Positions 33,138 through 41,669 of a DNA stretch of 64,000 nt are shown one piece after another; positions within the stretch are counted from its first letter, which is position 1, and each line of letters starts with the position of its first letter. Source of the stretch: Blastococcus xanthinilyticus (GTDB lineage Bacteria > Actinomycetota > Actinomycetes > Mycobacteriales > Geodermatophilaceae). The position numbers were made by a program, and so were the translations under genes. Where the stretch lies: NCBI RefSeq assembly GCF_008124835.1, contig NZ_VNHW01000016.1:1-64000 (forward strand), read 5' to 3'. The notes beneath the pieces are model-generated. The model did not search any database. It had not been told where the DNA came from and worked only from the letters and a program-made list of their open reading frames with translations.

Positions 33138-33231
33138 CCGAACGCATGTTCGATTCGAACGTCTGTCCGATGTCTACCGCACGCCACCGACAGAAGCGAC
33201 GCGACACGGAAAACTTCGAACACGTGTTTGA
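33138..33231. promoter_or_regulatory. Three LexA (SOS) boxes between the LysM gene and lexA
   Basis: CCGAACGCATGTTCGA (33138-33153), TCGAACGTCTGTCCGA (33155-33170) and TCGAACACGTGTTTGA (33216-33231) each fit the actinobacterial box CGAAC-N4-GTTCG with at most one or two mismatches. Two are only one base apart and nearest the LysM gene; the third is nearest lexA. This points to tight LexA control of both genes and lexA autoregulation. Confidence 0.88.
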
Positions 33232-33321
33232 ACTGACCGGCGATCGGCGCTACCGTTCCTCCGACGACCAGGGCTGGGACATCGCGCGAGGACATCGCAC
33301 GAGCAGCCGCGAGGAGGAGAC

Positions 33322-34089
33322 GTGACGGACTCGAGCGGGACGTCCGGGGGCCGACGCCGGGCCGCGGGCACCACCACGGACACGGCCGACGGCTCGGCCT
33401 CCGTGCGCACCTTCCCCGATCGCACCGCCGACGGGGACGGGTTGACGCAGCGGCAGCGCCGGGTGCTCGAGGTCATCCACGACTCCATCGAGCGCCGCGG
33501 CTACCCACCCTCGGTGCGGGAGATCGGCGAGGCGGTCGGGCTCTCCTCCGCCTCCTCCGTGGCGCACCAATTGTCGGTGCTGCAGAAGAAGGGCTGGCTG
33601 CGCCGCGACCCCAACCGGCCCCGGGCGCTCGACGTGCGCCTGCCGGGCGACACCGGGCGGACCGTGGCCCCGGTCGCCGATCTACCCGTGCTGGGCGACG
33701 GAGAGCAGGTCCCCGCCCCCGCCTACGTGCCTCTCGTCGGCCGGATCGCCGCCGGTGGTCCGGTGCTCGCGGAGCAGGCGGTGGAGGACGTCTTCCCGCT
33801 CCCCCGCGAGCTGGTCGGCGAGGGCACGGTCTTCATGCTCAAGGTCGCAGGTGACTCGATGGTGGAGGCCGCCATCTGCGACGGCGACTGGGTGGTCGTC
33901 CGCCAGCAGCCCACCGCCGAGAACGGCGAGATCGTGGCCGCCATGATCGACGGGGAGGCGACGGTCAAGACCTACAAGCGCCGCGACGGGCACGTGTGGC
34001 TGATGCCGCACAACCCGGCGTACGACCCCATCCCGGGTGACGAGGCGACGATCCTCGGGCGCGTCGTCTCGGTGTTGCGCCGGGTCTGA
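33322..34089 (+). CDS. lexA: SOS-response repressor LexA
   Basis: The 255-residue repressor has an N-terminal winged helix ([20 protein letters not shown] to [20 protein letters not shown]) after a 40-residue disordered leader. The C-terminal self-cleaving peptidase domain carries the Ala144-Gly145 scissile bond in GRIAAGGP, the nucleophile Ser179 in GDSMVEAAI and Lys216 in ATVKTYKR. Start GTG follows GAGGAGGAGAC. RecA filaments trigger cleavage; recA and lexA here both have SOS boxes. Confidence 0.97.
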   Translation: MTDSSGTSGGRRRAAGTTTDTADGSASVRTFPDRTADGDGLTQRQRRVLEVIHDSIERRGYPPSVREIGEAVGLSSASSVAHQLSVLQKKGWLRRDPNRPRALDVRLPGDTGRTVAPVADLPVLGDGEQVPAPAYVPLVGRIAAGGPVLAEQAVEDVFPLPRELVGEGTVFMLKVAGDSMVEAAICDGDWVVVRQQPTAENGEIVAAMIDGEATVKTYKRRDGHVWLMPHNPAYDPIPGDEATILGRVVSVLRRV

Positions 34090-34092
34090 CGG

Positions 34093-35145
34093 TCAGGGCC
34101 GGCGGCGCAGCCGGCTGCCCAGCCAGACCACGACGGTCGCCACCGCGGCGGCGATGAGGGCTGCCGTGATGGGCGAGCGGTCCGACCGCGCCAGGTCGGC
34201 GAAGCTGGGCAGCGGCGGGCCCGAGGGCTCGGCGGCCGCCACCGCGGGGACGGCCGCGGCAGGCAGCGGCACCACCGTGACCGCGCTGGGCAGCCCCTCG
34301 CTGGCCACGAGGAGCGCCTTCCCGTCGGCGGCGAAGCTGATCGCCTCGCCCTGTGGCGACTCCGGCAGGGGGATGTGCACGGGGTCCCCGCCCAGCGCGC
34401 CGGCGACGTCCGACCCGGCCAGGGGCCACACGTAGGCATCGGTGTAGGTGCGCAACGCGAGCGCGCTGCCGTCCGCGGCGACCGCACCGCCGGTGACCAT
34501 GAGCTGACCGGCCCGACCGACCGGGCCCCCCGGAGTGCCGGTGAGCGTCAGGTTCACGGCGGCCACCCGCTCCAGGGCCACGGTCCCGCCGTCGACCAGG
34601 GGGCCGGCGGGCCGGTAGACCCCGCTGGCGCCGAGGACCTCCTTGGTGACCACGTACGGCGTCCCGTCCGGCGCCATCAGCAGCGCCTCCGCGTCGTGCG
34701 GGCCGTCGGGGTAGGTCAGCCGGTACAGGGACGGAACACCTCCCGGCCGCAGCACGTGCAGCGCGACCGTCGCGCGGTCGGCGCCGTTGTCCCCCGTGTC
34801 GGCGATCCACACGGTGCCGTCCGGACCGACGGCCAGGTCCTCCGGGTCGTAGGGGTCCACCGGCGCGGTCTGCACGTCGATCACCGTGCAGTCGCCGTCG
34901 AGCCCGAGCACGGTGACCTGCTCGCCGCCGTCGTTCAGCGCGAGCATCTGGTCGCCGACGACGACCAGGCCGGAGAGCTCGGCCAGCCGCGGGTCGGTGA
35001 TCGAGCAGCGGACGGTCGGTGCCGGCTCCTCCGCGGCCGCATGCGGCAGAGCGGGGGCGAGGACGAGCCCCGCGGTCAGCGCCGTCGCCAGAGGCAGCCG
35101 GCGCGCACAGGCGCGGCTATACGAGGGGGCGGCCGGCGGGGGCAC
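34093..35145 (-). CDS. Secreted, membrane-anchored beta-propeller-like protein
   Basis: The 350-residue protein has a signal peptide (ARRLPLATALTAGLVLAPALPHAAA) and then repeated beta-rich units such as LSGLVVVGDQMLALNDGGE, DPEDLAVGPDGTVWIADTGDN and GEAISFAADGKALLVASE. A C-terminal membrane segment (SPITAALIAAAVATVVVWLG) is followed by RLRRRP, so it is anchored with the propeller outside. No catalytic motif is visible; the nearest types are esterase-like or SMP-30-like propellers. The GTG at 35145 makes it overlap the PAP2 gene by 29 bases. It ends three bases from the convergent lexA stop. Confidence 0.7.
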   Translation of the reverse strand: MPPPAAPSYSRACARRLPLATALTAGLVLAPALPHAAAEEPAPTVRCSITDPRLAELSGLVVVGDQMLALNDGGEQVTVLGLDGDCTVIDVQTAPVDPYDPEDLAVGPDGTVWIADTGDNGADRATVALHVLRPGGVPSLYRLTYPDGPHDAEALLMAPDGTPYVVTKEVLGASGVYRPAGPLVDGGTVALERVAAVNLTLTGTPGGPVGRAGQLMVTGGAVAADGSALALRTYTDAYVWPLAGSDVAGALGGDPVHIPLPESPQGEAISFAADGKALLVASEGLPSAVTVVPLPAAAVPAVAAAEPSGPPLPSFADLARSDRSPITAALIAAAVATVVVWLGSRLRRRP

Positions 35146-35839
35146 GTACCCAGCGTGACAGAACGACCGCGTCCAGTGCATGAACCACGCCCAACAGGAC
35201 GATGCCGACGGCCGCACCGACGACCGCGTCGGTGACCCAGTGGAAGTCCAGCGACACCATCGCCACCCCGGTCACCAGCGGACCGGCCACGCTGAGCCAC
35301 CAGAACGCGCGCTGTGCCGCGGGGGGCAGCCCGTACTCGACGGCCTGCCAGCGGGCCACGCCCCACATCAGCACCGCGTTGGCGACGTGCCCGGAGGGGA
35401 ACGAGGCGCCGTCGGCGTGGAAGAAGTAGGAACCGGGGAAAGCCGGCGCGGTGCGCCCGATGCCGTGCTTGATGGCGTAGACACCGGCGGTGAGCACGGC
35501 GACCGCGAGGACCACCCGCGCCAGGGGCAGCCAGGCGCCGCGCTGCCAGAGCAGGTAGCCGACCAGGCCGGCGAGCACCGCCAGGATCGTGACCCGGCCA
35601 CCGACCTGGGTGAGCAGCCAGACCACCGGATAGGCCGGTGACTCCTGCAGGCCCCAGTCGCTGACGATCTCGGAGACCCGCAGGTCCATCCGCTCCAGCC
35701 GGCCGCGGGCGAGCAGGTCGGCGGTCATCAGGCCGCCGACCAGCACCGCCACGACGAGGAGCCACCACGGGGGGCGGCCGACGGAGACGACGGGCGGGGA
35801 ACCGGCTCGACCGGCTTCCCGCACCGCACCTCTCGTCAC
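35117..35839 (-). CDS. PAP2-family membrane phosphatase
   Basis: The 240-residue membrane protein has about five to six hydrophobic segments and the acid-phosphatase motifs IKHGIGRTAP, FPSGHVANA and SLDFHWVTDAVVG, whose His residues form the catalytic pair on the outer face. Likely substrates are lipid phosphates such as phosphatidic acid or undecaprenyl pyrophosphate; they cannot be chosen from sequence. It starts with GTG and shares an operon with the anchored propeller protein. Confidence 0.88.
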   Translation of the reverse strand: MTRGAVREAGRAGSPPVVSVGRPPWWLLVVAVLVGGLMTADLLARGRLERMDLRVSEIVSDWGLQESPAYPVVWLLTQVGGRVTILAVLAGLVGYLLWQRGAWLPLARVVLAVAVLTAGVYAIKHGIGRTAPAFPGSYFFHADGASFPSGHVANAVLMWGVARWQAVEYGLPPAAQRAFWWLSVAGPLVTGVAMVSLDFHWVTDAVVGAAVGIVLLGVVHALDAVVLSRWVRAPAGRPLV

Positions 35840-35875
35840 CCCGTCACCGTACCGGCCCGTGACCGAACCGTGATC

Positions 35876-35890
35876 GGACCGGCGCGGTCC
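35876..35890. terminator. Short hairpin after hflX
   Basis: GGACCG (35876-35881) and CGGTCC (35885-35890) form a perfect six-base stem with a three-base loop, located between the hflX stop and the PAP2 start. It is weak, and may be a terminator or an operator half-palindrome. Confidence 0.35.
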
Positions 35891-35898
35891 GGACCCGG

Positions 35899-37410
35899 TC
35901 AGGCGACCGGGACCGCGAACTCCTCGAGCGCCGCGGCGAGCCCGCCGTCCACCCGCGCGGAGAGCCGGGTGCCACCGCCCTCGTGCTCTTCGCTGAGCAC
36001 CTCACCGTCCCGGTGCACGCGGGCGACGAGGTCACCGCGCTCGTAGGGCACGAGCACCTCGACGTCGACGTCCGGGTGCGGCAACCGCTCCGCGATGAGG
36101 GCGCGGAGCTGGTCCATGCCGTGTCCGGTCCGGGCCGACACCCACACCGCGCCCGGAAGCGCCTGGCGGAGGGCGAGGATGTCCTCCTCGCCCATCGCGT
36201 CGACCTTGTTCACCACGATGACCTCGGGCACCGCCGAGGCGTCGATCTCCTGCAGGACGATGTGCACGGCGTTGATCTGGCCCAGCGGGTCGGGGTCGGA
36301 GCCGTCGACCACGTGCAGCAGCAGGTCGGCCGCGGCGACCTCCTCCAGCGTCGAGCGGAAGGCGTCCACCAGCTGGTGCGGCAGGTGCCGCACGAAGCCC
36401 ACCGTGTCGGTGAGCGTGAACTCGCGTCCGTCCGGCCCCTGCGCCCGGCGCACGGTCGGGTCGAGGGTGGCGAACAGCGCGTTCTCCACCAGCACCCCGG
36501 CGCCGGTGAGCTGGTTGAGGAGGCTGGACTTGCCGGCGTTGGTGTACCCGGCGATGGCCACGCTCGGCGTCGCGTTCCGGTCACGGCTGGACCGCTGGGT
36601 GGCGCGCGCGGTCGCCATGCCGGCGATCTCGCGGCGGAGCTTGCTCACCCGTGCCCGGATGCGCCGACGGTCGGTCTCGATCTTCGTCTCACCGGGACCA
36701 CGGGTACCGATGCCGCCACCACCGGCGACGCGGCCACCGGCCTGCCGGGACAGCGACTCACCCCAGCCGCGCAGCCGGGGCAGCATGTACTGCATCTGCG
36801 CGAGCTCGACCTGCGCCTTGCCCTCCCGGCTGGTCGCGTGCTGGGCGAAGATGTCGAGGATCAGCGCCGTCCGGTCGACGACCTTGACCTTCAGCACCTT
36901 CTCCAACTGGTTGAGCTGGCCCGGGGTGAGCTCACCGTCGCAGATGACGGTGTCGGCGCCGGTCGCGGCGACGATGTCGCGGATCTCGGCGGCCTTGCCC
37001 GAGCCCACGTAGGTGGCGGCGTCGGGCTTGTCCCGCCGCTGGCTGACCGCCTCCAGCACCTCGGAACCGGCGGTCTCGGCGAGGGCGGCGAGCTCGGCGA
37101 GCGAGCGGTCGGCATCGACCTGGGTGCCCTCGGTCCAGATCCCGACGAGGACGACCCGCTCGAGCCGCAGCTGCCGGTACTCGACCTCGGTGACGTCGGC
37201 GAGCTCGGTGGAGAGCCCGGCCACCCGGCGCAGGGCGCCGCGGGCCTCGAGGGCGTAGGAGCCCGTGGTGTGGTCTTCCTCGTCCCGCTGCCCGACGGGC
37301 GCGGGGCGGGGCTCGTTTCCGGTCTGCTCGTCGAACGGCAGGGCGTCGGGGGCGGTCGTCATCGTGTCCAGCGTGGCACGGTCCTGCACAGAAGGCACCT
37401 GAGTTGTCAT
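35899..37410 (-). CDS. hflX: Ribosome-associated GTPase HflX
   Basis: The 503-residue GTPase splits stalled or stressed ribosomes. The N-terminal HflX domain includes DAATYVGSGKAAEI and VICDGELTPGQLNQLE, followed by the linker GGRVAGGGGIGTRGPGETKIE. The G domain has G1 GYTNAGKSS, G3 DTVGF, G4 NKVD and G5 SARTG. A 50-residue acidic N-terminal extension precedes the domain, as in other actinobacteria. ATG 37410 is taken, but ATG 37362 is possible; neither has a strong ribosome-binding site. Confidence 0.95.
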   Translation of the reverse strand: MTTQVPSVQDRATLDTMTTAPDALPFDEQTGNEPRPAPVGQRDEEDHTTGSYALEARGALRRVAGLSTELADVTEVEYRQLRLERVVLVGIWTEGTQVDADRSLAELAALAETAGSEVLEAVSQRRDKPDAATYVGSGKAAEIRDIVAATGADTVICDGELTPGQLNQLEKVLKVKVVDRTALILDIFAQHATSREGKAQVELAQMQYMLPRLRGWGESLSRQAGGRVAGGGGIGTRGPGETKIETDRRRIRARVSKLRREIAGMATARATQRSSRDRNATPSVAIAGYTNAGKSSLLNQLTGAGVLVENALFATLDPTVRRAQGPDGREFTLTDTVGFVRHLPHQLVDAFRSTLEEVAAADLLLHVVDGSDPDPLGQINAVHIVLQEIDASAVPEVIVVNKVDAMGEEDILALRQALPGAVWVSARTGHGMDQLRALIAERLPHPDVDVEVLVPYERGDLVARVHRDGEVLSEEHEGGGTRLSARVDGGLAAALEEFAVPVA

Positions 37411-37462
37411 CGTCCGGTGCAACGCTCTGCCCCGCCGGATGCATCCCGCCGCCGGGCGGAGC

Positions 37463-38335
37463 TCAGCCGGCGAGCCACTCCGGGCAGAGGGACCCCGTGG
37501 CCACCAGCACCGCCGGACCGCTGAGGACCGTCGTCCCGGTGGTCACCTGAACCGTCAGCCGGCCGCCGGGGACGTCGACGACGACGGTGCCCTCGGTCGC
37601 CCCGTCGGCCCGCAGCGCGGCGTACGCCGCCGCGCAGGCGCCGGTGCCGCAGCTCCGCGTCTCCCCCACCCCGCGCTCGAACACCCGCAGCCGGACGTGC
37701 GCCCCCGGCGCCAGCACGTTGACGAGCTCGACGTTGACGCCGTCGGGGAACAGCCCGGCGTCGAACTCCGGGGCCCGGGTGAGGTCGAGGGAGTCGACGT
37801 CGACGTCGGTGAGGGAGGCCAGGTGCGGATTCCCCATCGAGACGGCGAGCCCGGGAAAGCTGCGGCCGCCCAGCTCGGCGGCGCCGCGGCCGAACTCGCG
37901 GGCCGGCCCCATGTCGACCCAGTAGCCCCCGTCCGCGGCGGCGCCCACCCGGCGGGGCCCGCCCCGCGTCCCCACGAGGACGCCGTCCGCGCACGCGGCC
38001 CGGTCCAGCAGCCCCTCGGCGACCAGCGCGTGGAGGAAGAGCCGGATGCCGTTGCCGCACATCTCCGCGTAGGAGCCGTCGGCGTTGCGGTGGTCCATGA
38101 ACCACTCGCAGGCGGCGAGGTCGTCGCCGAGCACCGCCGGCGCGTCGGGCACGTGCGCGCTGCGGACCAGCCGGAGGACGCCGTCGCCACCGAGGCCGGC
38201 GCGGCGGTCGCACAGCCGGCGGACCGTCGCCGCGTCCAGCCGGTCGCCGTCCCACACCCGGCCGTCGGGGTCGGGCAGCACCACGAAGTCGTTCTCGGTG
38301 CCGTGCCCGAGCAGCACGCGCGGCGAGGAGGTCAC
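37463..38335 (-). CDS. dapF: Diaminopimelate epimerase
   Basis: The 290-residue enzyme converts LL- to meso-diaminopimelate for lysine and peptidoglycan. The two catalytic cysteines are Cys93 in AEMCGNGIR and Cys229 in TRSCGTGACAA. The N-terminal HGTENDFVVLPD is typical. GTG 38335 overlaps the miaA stop by four bases. The miaA-dapF-hflX order is conserved in actinobacteria. Confidence 0.96.
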   Translation of the reverse strand: MTSSPRVLLGHGTENDFVVLPDPDGRVWDGDRLDAATVRRLCDRRAGLGGDGVLRLVRSAHVPDAPAVLGDDLAACEWFMDHRNADGSYAEMCGNGIRLFLHALVAEGLLDRAACADGVLVGTRGGPRRVGAAADGGYWVDMGPAREFGRGAAELGGRSFPGLAVSMGNPHLASLTDVDVDSLDLTRAPEFDAGLFPDGVNVELVNVLAPGAHVRLRVFERGVGETRSCGTGACAAAYAALRADGATEGTVVVDVPGGRLTVQVTTGTTVLSGPAVLVATGSLCPEWLAG

Positions 38336-39252
38336 CCCTCGATCGTACGGGCGGTGATCCCGGCGGCGACGGCGTCGACCAGGTCGGGGCGGGCGGCGTC
38401 GAACCAGGTCGTCGCGGCGTCCCGGCGGAACCACGACCGCTGCCGGCGGACGAACCGCCGGGTGGTGGTGACGGTGCGCTCCCGCGCCTCCTCCGCGGTC
38501 AGCGTGCCGTCGAACTGGGCGAGCACCTGGGCGTAGCCCAGCGCCCGCGACGCCGTCGGCCCCTCGCGCAGCCCCGCGGCGGCCAGGGCCGCCACCTCGT
38601 CGGGGAACCCGGCGGCCCACATCCGGTCGACCCGCAGCGCGATCCGCCGGTCGAGCTCGGCCGCCTCCCGGTCCAGGCCCACGACGACGGCGGGGTAGTG
38701 CGGCGCCGGCGCCGGTAGCTGCGCCCGGAACGGGCCGCCGGTCAGCTCGATCACCTCCAGCGCGCGCACGATGCGCCGTCCGTTGCTGGGCAGCACGTCC
38801 GCGGCCGCCACCGGGTCGAGGCCGGCCAGCCGGGCGTGCAGCGCCGCCGGGCCGGCGGTGGCCAACTCGTCCTCCAGCCGGGCCCGGATCCCGGGGTCGG
38901 TGCCCGGGAAGTCGAGCTCGTCGAGGACCGCCCGCACGTACAGCCCGGACCCGCCGACCAGGAGCGGCAGCACACCTGCCGCGCGGAGCCGGTCGATCTT
39001 CCCGCGAGCGCGCTGCCGGTACTCCGCGACGGACGCCGGCTGCCGGACGTCCCACAGGTCCAGGAGGTGGTGCGGCACCCCGCCGCGTTCGGCGAGGTCG
39101 GGCTTGGCGGTGCCGATGTCCATGCCGCGGTAGAGCTGCATGGAGTCGGCGTTGACCACCTCGCCGCCCAGCCGCCGGGCCAGCGCCACGGCCAGCGCGG
39201 TCTTCCCGGTGGCCGTCGGCCCGACCACGGCCACGACCGGCGGGGGCGTCAC
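38332..39252 (-). CDS. miaA: tRNA dimethylallyltransferase
   Basis: The 306-residue enzyme adds dimethylallyl to A37 of tRNAs reading UNN codons, the substrate later methylthiolated by MiaB (also in this window). The P-loop GPTATGKTAL, the DSMQLYRGMDIGTAKP block and the VGGSGLYVRAVLDELDFP region are diagnostic. It is coupled by GTGA overlaps both to the LigB-like gene upstream and to dapF downstream. Confidence 0.96.
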   Translation of the reverse strand: MTPPPVVAVVGPTATGKTALAVALARRLGGEVVNADSMQLYRGMDIGTAKPDLAERGGVPHHLLDLWDVRQPASVAEYRQRARGKIDRLRAAGVLPLLVGGSGLYVRAVLDELDFPGTDPGIRARLEDELATAGPAALHARLAGLDPVAAADVLPSNGRRIVRALEVIELTGGPFRAQLPAPAPHYPAVVVGLDREAAELDRRIALRVDRMWAAGFPDEVAALAAAGLREGPTASRALGYAQVLAQFDGTLTAEEARERTVTTTRRFVRRQRSWFRRDAATTWFDAARPDLVDAVAAGITARTIEG

Positions 39253-39974
39253 GCCACCACCCAGTCCGCGACCGGGTAGCCGACGCCGAAGGGGGCCGCG
39301 TCGTGCCGCAGCCGCGCGGTCACGTGCCGCCCCGCGAACGCCGCACCGATCGCTCGCCAGGTGGGCACCCCGGCGGCCAGCAACCGCGCGCCCTCGGCCT
39401 GGTCCAGCCCGGCCAGCGCAGCGGCGTCGCCGCCGGCGAGGGCGGCGCTGACCGCGGCGTCGTAGGGAGCGGCGGCGGGGTCCAGGTAACCCGGCGCCTT
39501 CACCGTCCGGCGGGCCGATCCGTCGCCCATCGCCAGCACGCCGACGGGCGCCGGCAGGTCGCGCAGCAGCTGCCCCAGGTCGTCCGGGCCCACCCCCAGG
39601 CGGGTGCCCGGGAACGAGGCCTCGTCCAGCAGCCAGGAACCCACGGTGTGGGCGAGCGGGAGCCGGCGGCCCCCCGGGCGCAGCCAGCCGTCGAACCGCA
39701 GGGCCACGTCGACGCCGAACCCCCGAAGGTCCCCGCCGTCCCCGGGACCGAACCGCTCCCCCGGCGCCGCGCCCGGACCGACGACGATCACCACCTCCGG
39801 AGCCGCGGTGAGCAGGGCGGCCACCGCGTCGGCGCAGGCCGAGCGCAGAGCGAGGGTCTCCGGCGCGGAGCGGCCCTCCACGGCGGGGAGCAGCAGGGGC
39901 GGGCAAGGGCAGAACGCGACCGCGGCGGAGGGACGGGGGGTCCGGGGCTCGGAGCCGCCGGGATCGAGGGTCAC
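39249..39974 (-). CDS. Class III extradiol dioxygenase (LigB-like) fold protein
   Basis: The 241-residue soluble protein resembles the LigB subunit fold: AVAFCPCPPLLLPAVEG near the start, VVIVVGPG in the middle and LAMGDGSARRT later. Proteins of this size occur at the miaA locus in many actinobacteria and are annotated only as LigB-domain proteins. Iron-binding histidines are not clearly conserved, so catalytic activity is doubtful. GTG 39974 is chosen; the DUF349 gene starts divergently 41 bases away. Confidence 0.72.
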   Translation of the reverse strand: MTLDPGGSEPRTPRPSAAVAFCPCPPLLLPAVEGRSAPETLALRSACADAVAALLTAAPEVVIVVGPGAAPGERFGPGDGGDLRGFGVDVALRFDGWLRPGGRRLPLAHTVGSWLLDEASFPGTRLGVGPDDLGQLLRDLPAPVGVLAMGDGSARRTVKAPGYLDPAAAPYDAAVSAALAGGDAAALAGLDQAEGARLLAAGVPTWRAIGAAFAGRHVTARLRHDAAPFGVGYPVADWVVA

Positions 39975-40015
39975 GTCCAGCAGTGTCGCCGATGGGACGT
40001 GGGACACTGCCGGAC

Positions 40016-41620
40016 GTGTCGAGCACGGACAACCCCGGCAACGGGGTGCAGCAGGACGCTCCGCCGATTGCGGAGACCCCCGAGACGACCGCCCCCGAGG
40101 CGGCGCAGCCCGGTGGCGGCCCGGACGCGGTGACCCCCGCGGCGGGCACCCCGGCCGCGGCGACCCCGGCGGAGGCGGCGCTCCCCGACCCCACGGGCCC
40201 GGCGCCGGAACCGGCCGCCCCCGAGCCCACCGCGCCGGAGGCGGCCACCCCGGAGCCCACCGCGCCGGAGGCGGTCCCGTCGGAACCGGCTGCCTCGGAG
40301 CCCGCGGCACCGGAGGCGGCCACCCCGGAGCCCGCCGCGCCGGAGCCGGCCGCACCGACCGCACCCGCCGCCCCGGCACCGGTGCCCGCTCCCCCGGCGG
40401 CGATCGTCGTCAGCGATCCCACGCAGTGGGGCCGGGTCGACGCCGAGGGCACCGTCTACGTGCGGACTCCCGACGGCGAGCGCGCGGTCGGCTCGTGGCA
40501 GGCCGGTGACGCCGAGGCCGGGCTGGCCCACTACGGCCGCCGCTACGACGACCTCGCCACCGAGGTGTCGCTGCTCGAGGCACGGCTGCGCGCGCACACC
40601 GGCAACCCGGCGGAGATCAAGAACAAGGCGCAGGCGCTGGCCGACTCCATCCCGACGGCCGCAGCCGTCGGCGACCTCGAGGGGCTGGCCGCCCGGGCGC
40701 GCGCGATGCTGGCGACCGCCGACTCCGCGGCCGCGGAGTCCCGGGCGGAGAAGGCCGCCGCCCGCGCCGCGCAGATCGCGCGCAAGGAGGCCCTGGCCGC
40801 CGAGGCGGAGCAGATCGCCGCGGAGTCCACCGCCTGGAAGGCCTCCGGTGACCGCCTCAAGGCGATCGTCGAGGAGTGGAAGACCATCCGCGGCATCGAC
40901 CGCAAGACCGACGAGGCGCTGTGGTCCCGCTTCGCGGCCGCGCGGGACGCGTTCGGCCGCCGGCGGGGCAGCCACTTCGCCCAGCTCGACGCGCAGCGGG
41001 GCGAGGCCCGGGCCGCCAAGCAGGAGCTGATCAAGGAGGCGCAGCGGCTGTCGTCCTCCACGGAGTGGGGCCCGACGAGCGCCGCGATGCGCTCCCTGAT
41101 GGACCGCTGGAAGGCGGTCCCGCGCATCGGCCGGGACGGCGACGACGACCTGTGGAAGGAGTTCCGCGCCGCGCAGGACGTCTTCTTCAACGCCCGCGCC
41201 GAGCAGGACAAGGCCCGGGACGCCGAGCAGGTCGCCAACCAGCAGGCCAAGGAGGAGCTGCTGGCCGAGGCGGAGCAGCTCGACCCGTCCAAGGACCTCC
41301 GGGGCGCCCAGAACGCGCTGCGCAAGCTCCAGGAGCGCTACGACGCCATCGGCCACGTGCCGCGCGGGGCCATGCGCCAGCTCGAGGACCGCATGCAGGC
41401 CGTCGAGCAGAAGGTGCGCGGCGCCGCCGATGCCGGCCGCGTGCGCACCGCGCCGGAGAACCCGATGGTGGCCTCCATGCGGGCCGCCGTCACCAAGGCC
41501 GAGGAGCAGCTGGCCAAGGCCGAGGCCGCCGACGACGAGCGGCGGATCGACGAAGCGCAGGCGAACCTGGCCACGCGCCGCGAATGGCTGGCCGAGGCGG
41601 AGAAGTCCGCGCGGCGCTAG
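40016..41620 (+). CDS. DUF349 helical-repeat protein with long Pro/Ala/Glu N-terminus
   Basis: The 534-residue protein has a disordered N-terminal 120 residues built of PEPTAPEAA-type repeats, then SDPTQWGRVDAEGTVYVRT. A long alpha-helical region contains at least three DUF349 units, recognisable by EEWKTIRGIDRKTDEALWSRF, DRWKAVPRIGRDGDDDLWKEF and QERYDAIGHVPRGAMRQLE. The helices are rich in Ala, Glu, Lys and Arg and probably coiled. The family's role is unknown; some members affect DNA-related or stress phenotypes. GTG 40016 follows the divergent promoter directly and may be leaderless. Confidence 0.85.
   Translation: MSSTDNPGNGVQQDAPPIAETPETTAPEAAQPGGGPDAVTPAAGTPAAATPAEAALPDPTGPAPEPAAPEPTAPEAATPEPTAPEAVPSEPAASEPAAPEAATPEPAAPEPAAPTAPAAPAPVPAPPAAIVVSDPTQWGRVDAEGTVYVRTPDGERAVGSWQAGDAEAGLAHYGRRYDDLATEVSLLEARLRAHTGNPAEIKNKAQALADSIPTAAAVGDLEGLAARARAMLATADSAAAESRAEKAAARAAQIARKEALAAEAEQIAAESTAWKASGDRLKAIVEEWKTIRGIDRKTDEALWSRFAAARDAFGRRRGSHFAQLDAQRGEARAAKQELIKEAQRLSSSTEWGPTSAAMRSLMDRWKAVPRIGRDGDDDLWKEFRAAQDVFFNARAEQDKARDAEQVANQQAKEELLAEAEQLDPSKDLRGAQNALRKLQERYDAIGHVPRGAMRQLEDRMQAVEQKVRGAADAGRVRTAPENPMVASMRAAVTKAEEQLAKAEAADDERRIDEAQANLATRREWLAEAEKSARR
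40200..40390. repeat. Imperfect 30-base tandem repeats inside the DUF349 gene
   Basis: GAGCCCACCGCGCCGGAGGC recurs exactly at 40223 and 40253, and degenerate copies continue to about 40350. They encode the Pro/Ala/Glu-rich leader, a stretch likely to vary in length between strains. Confidence 0.7.
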
Positions 41621-41632
41621 CGCCACGAGCAG

Positions 41633-41665
41633 CGAAGGGCCCGTCCGATCCGGACGGGCCCTTCG
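41633..41665. terminator. Bidirectional terminator between the DUF349 gene and miaB
   Basis: A perfect 15-base stem (41633-41647 with 41651-41665) closes on a three-base ATC loop and is followed on the plus strand by TCGTT. It sits four bases from the miaB stop and 12 bases past the DUF349 stop. Confidence 0.9.
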
Positions 41666-41669
41666 TCGT

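Noticed and set aside
40200-40390. Possible CRISPR-like repeats
   Set aside because: The 30-base repeats are contiguous, in frame and encode PEPTAPEAA; there are no unique spacers.
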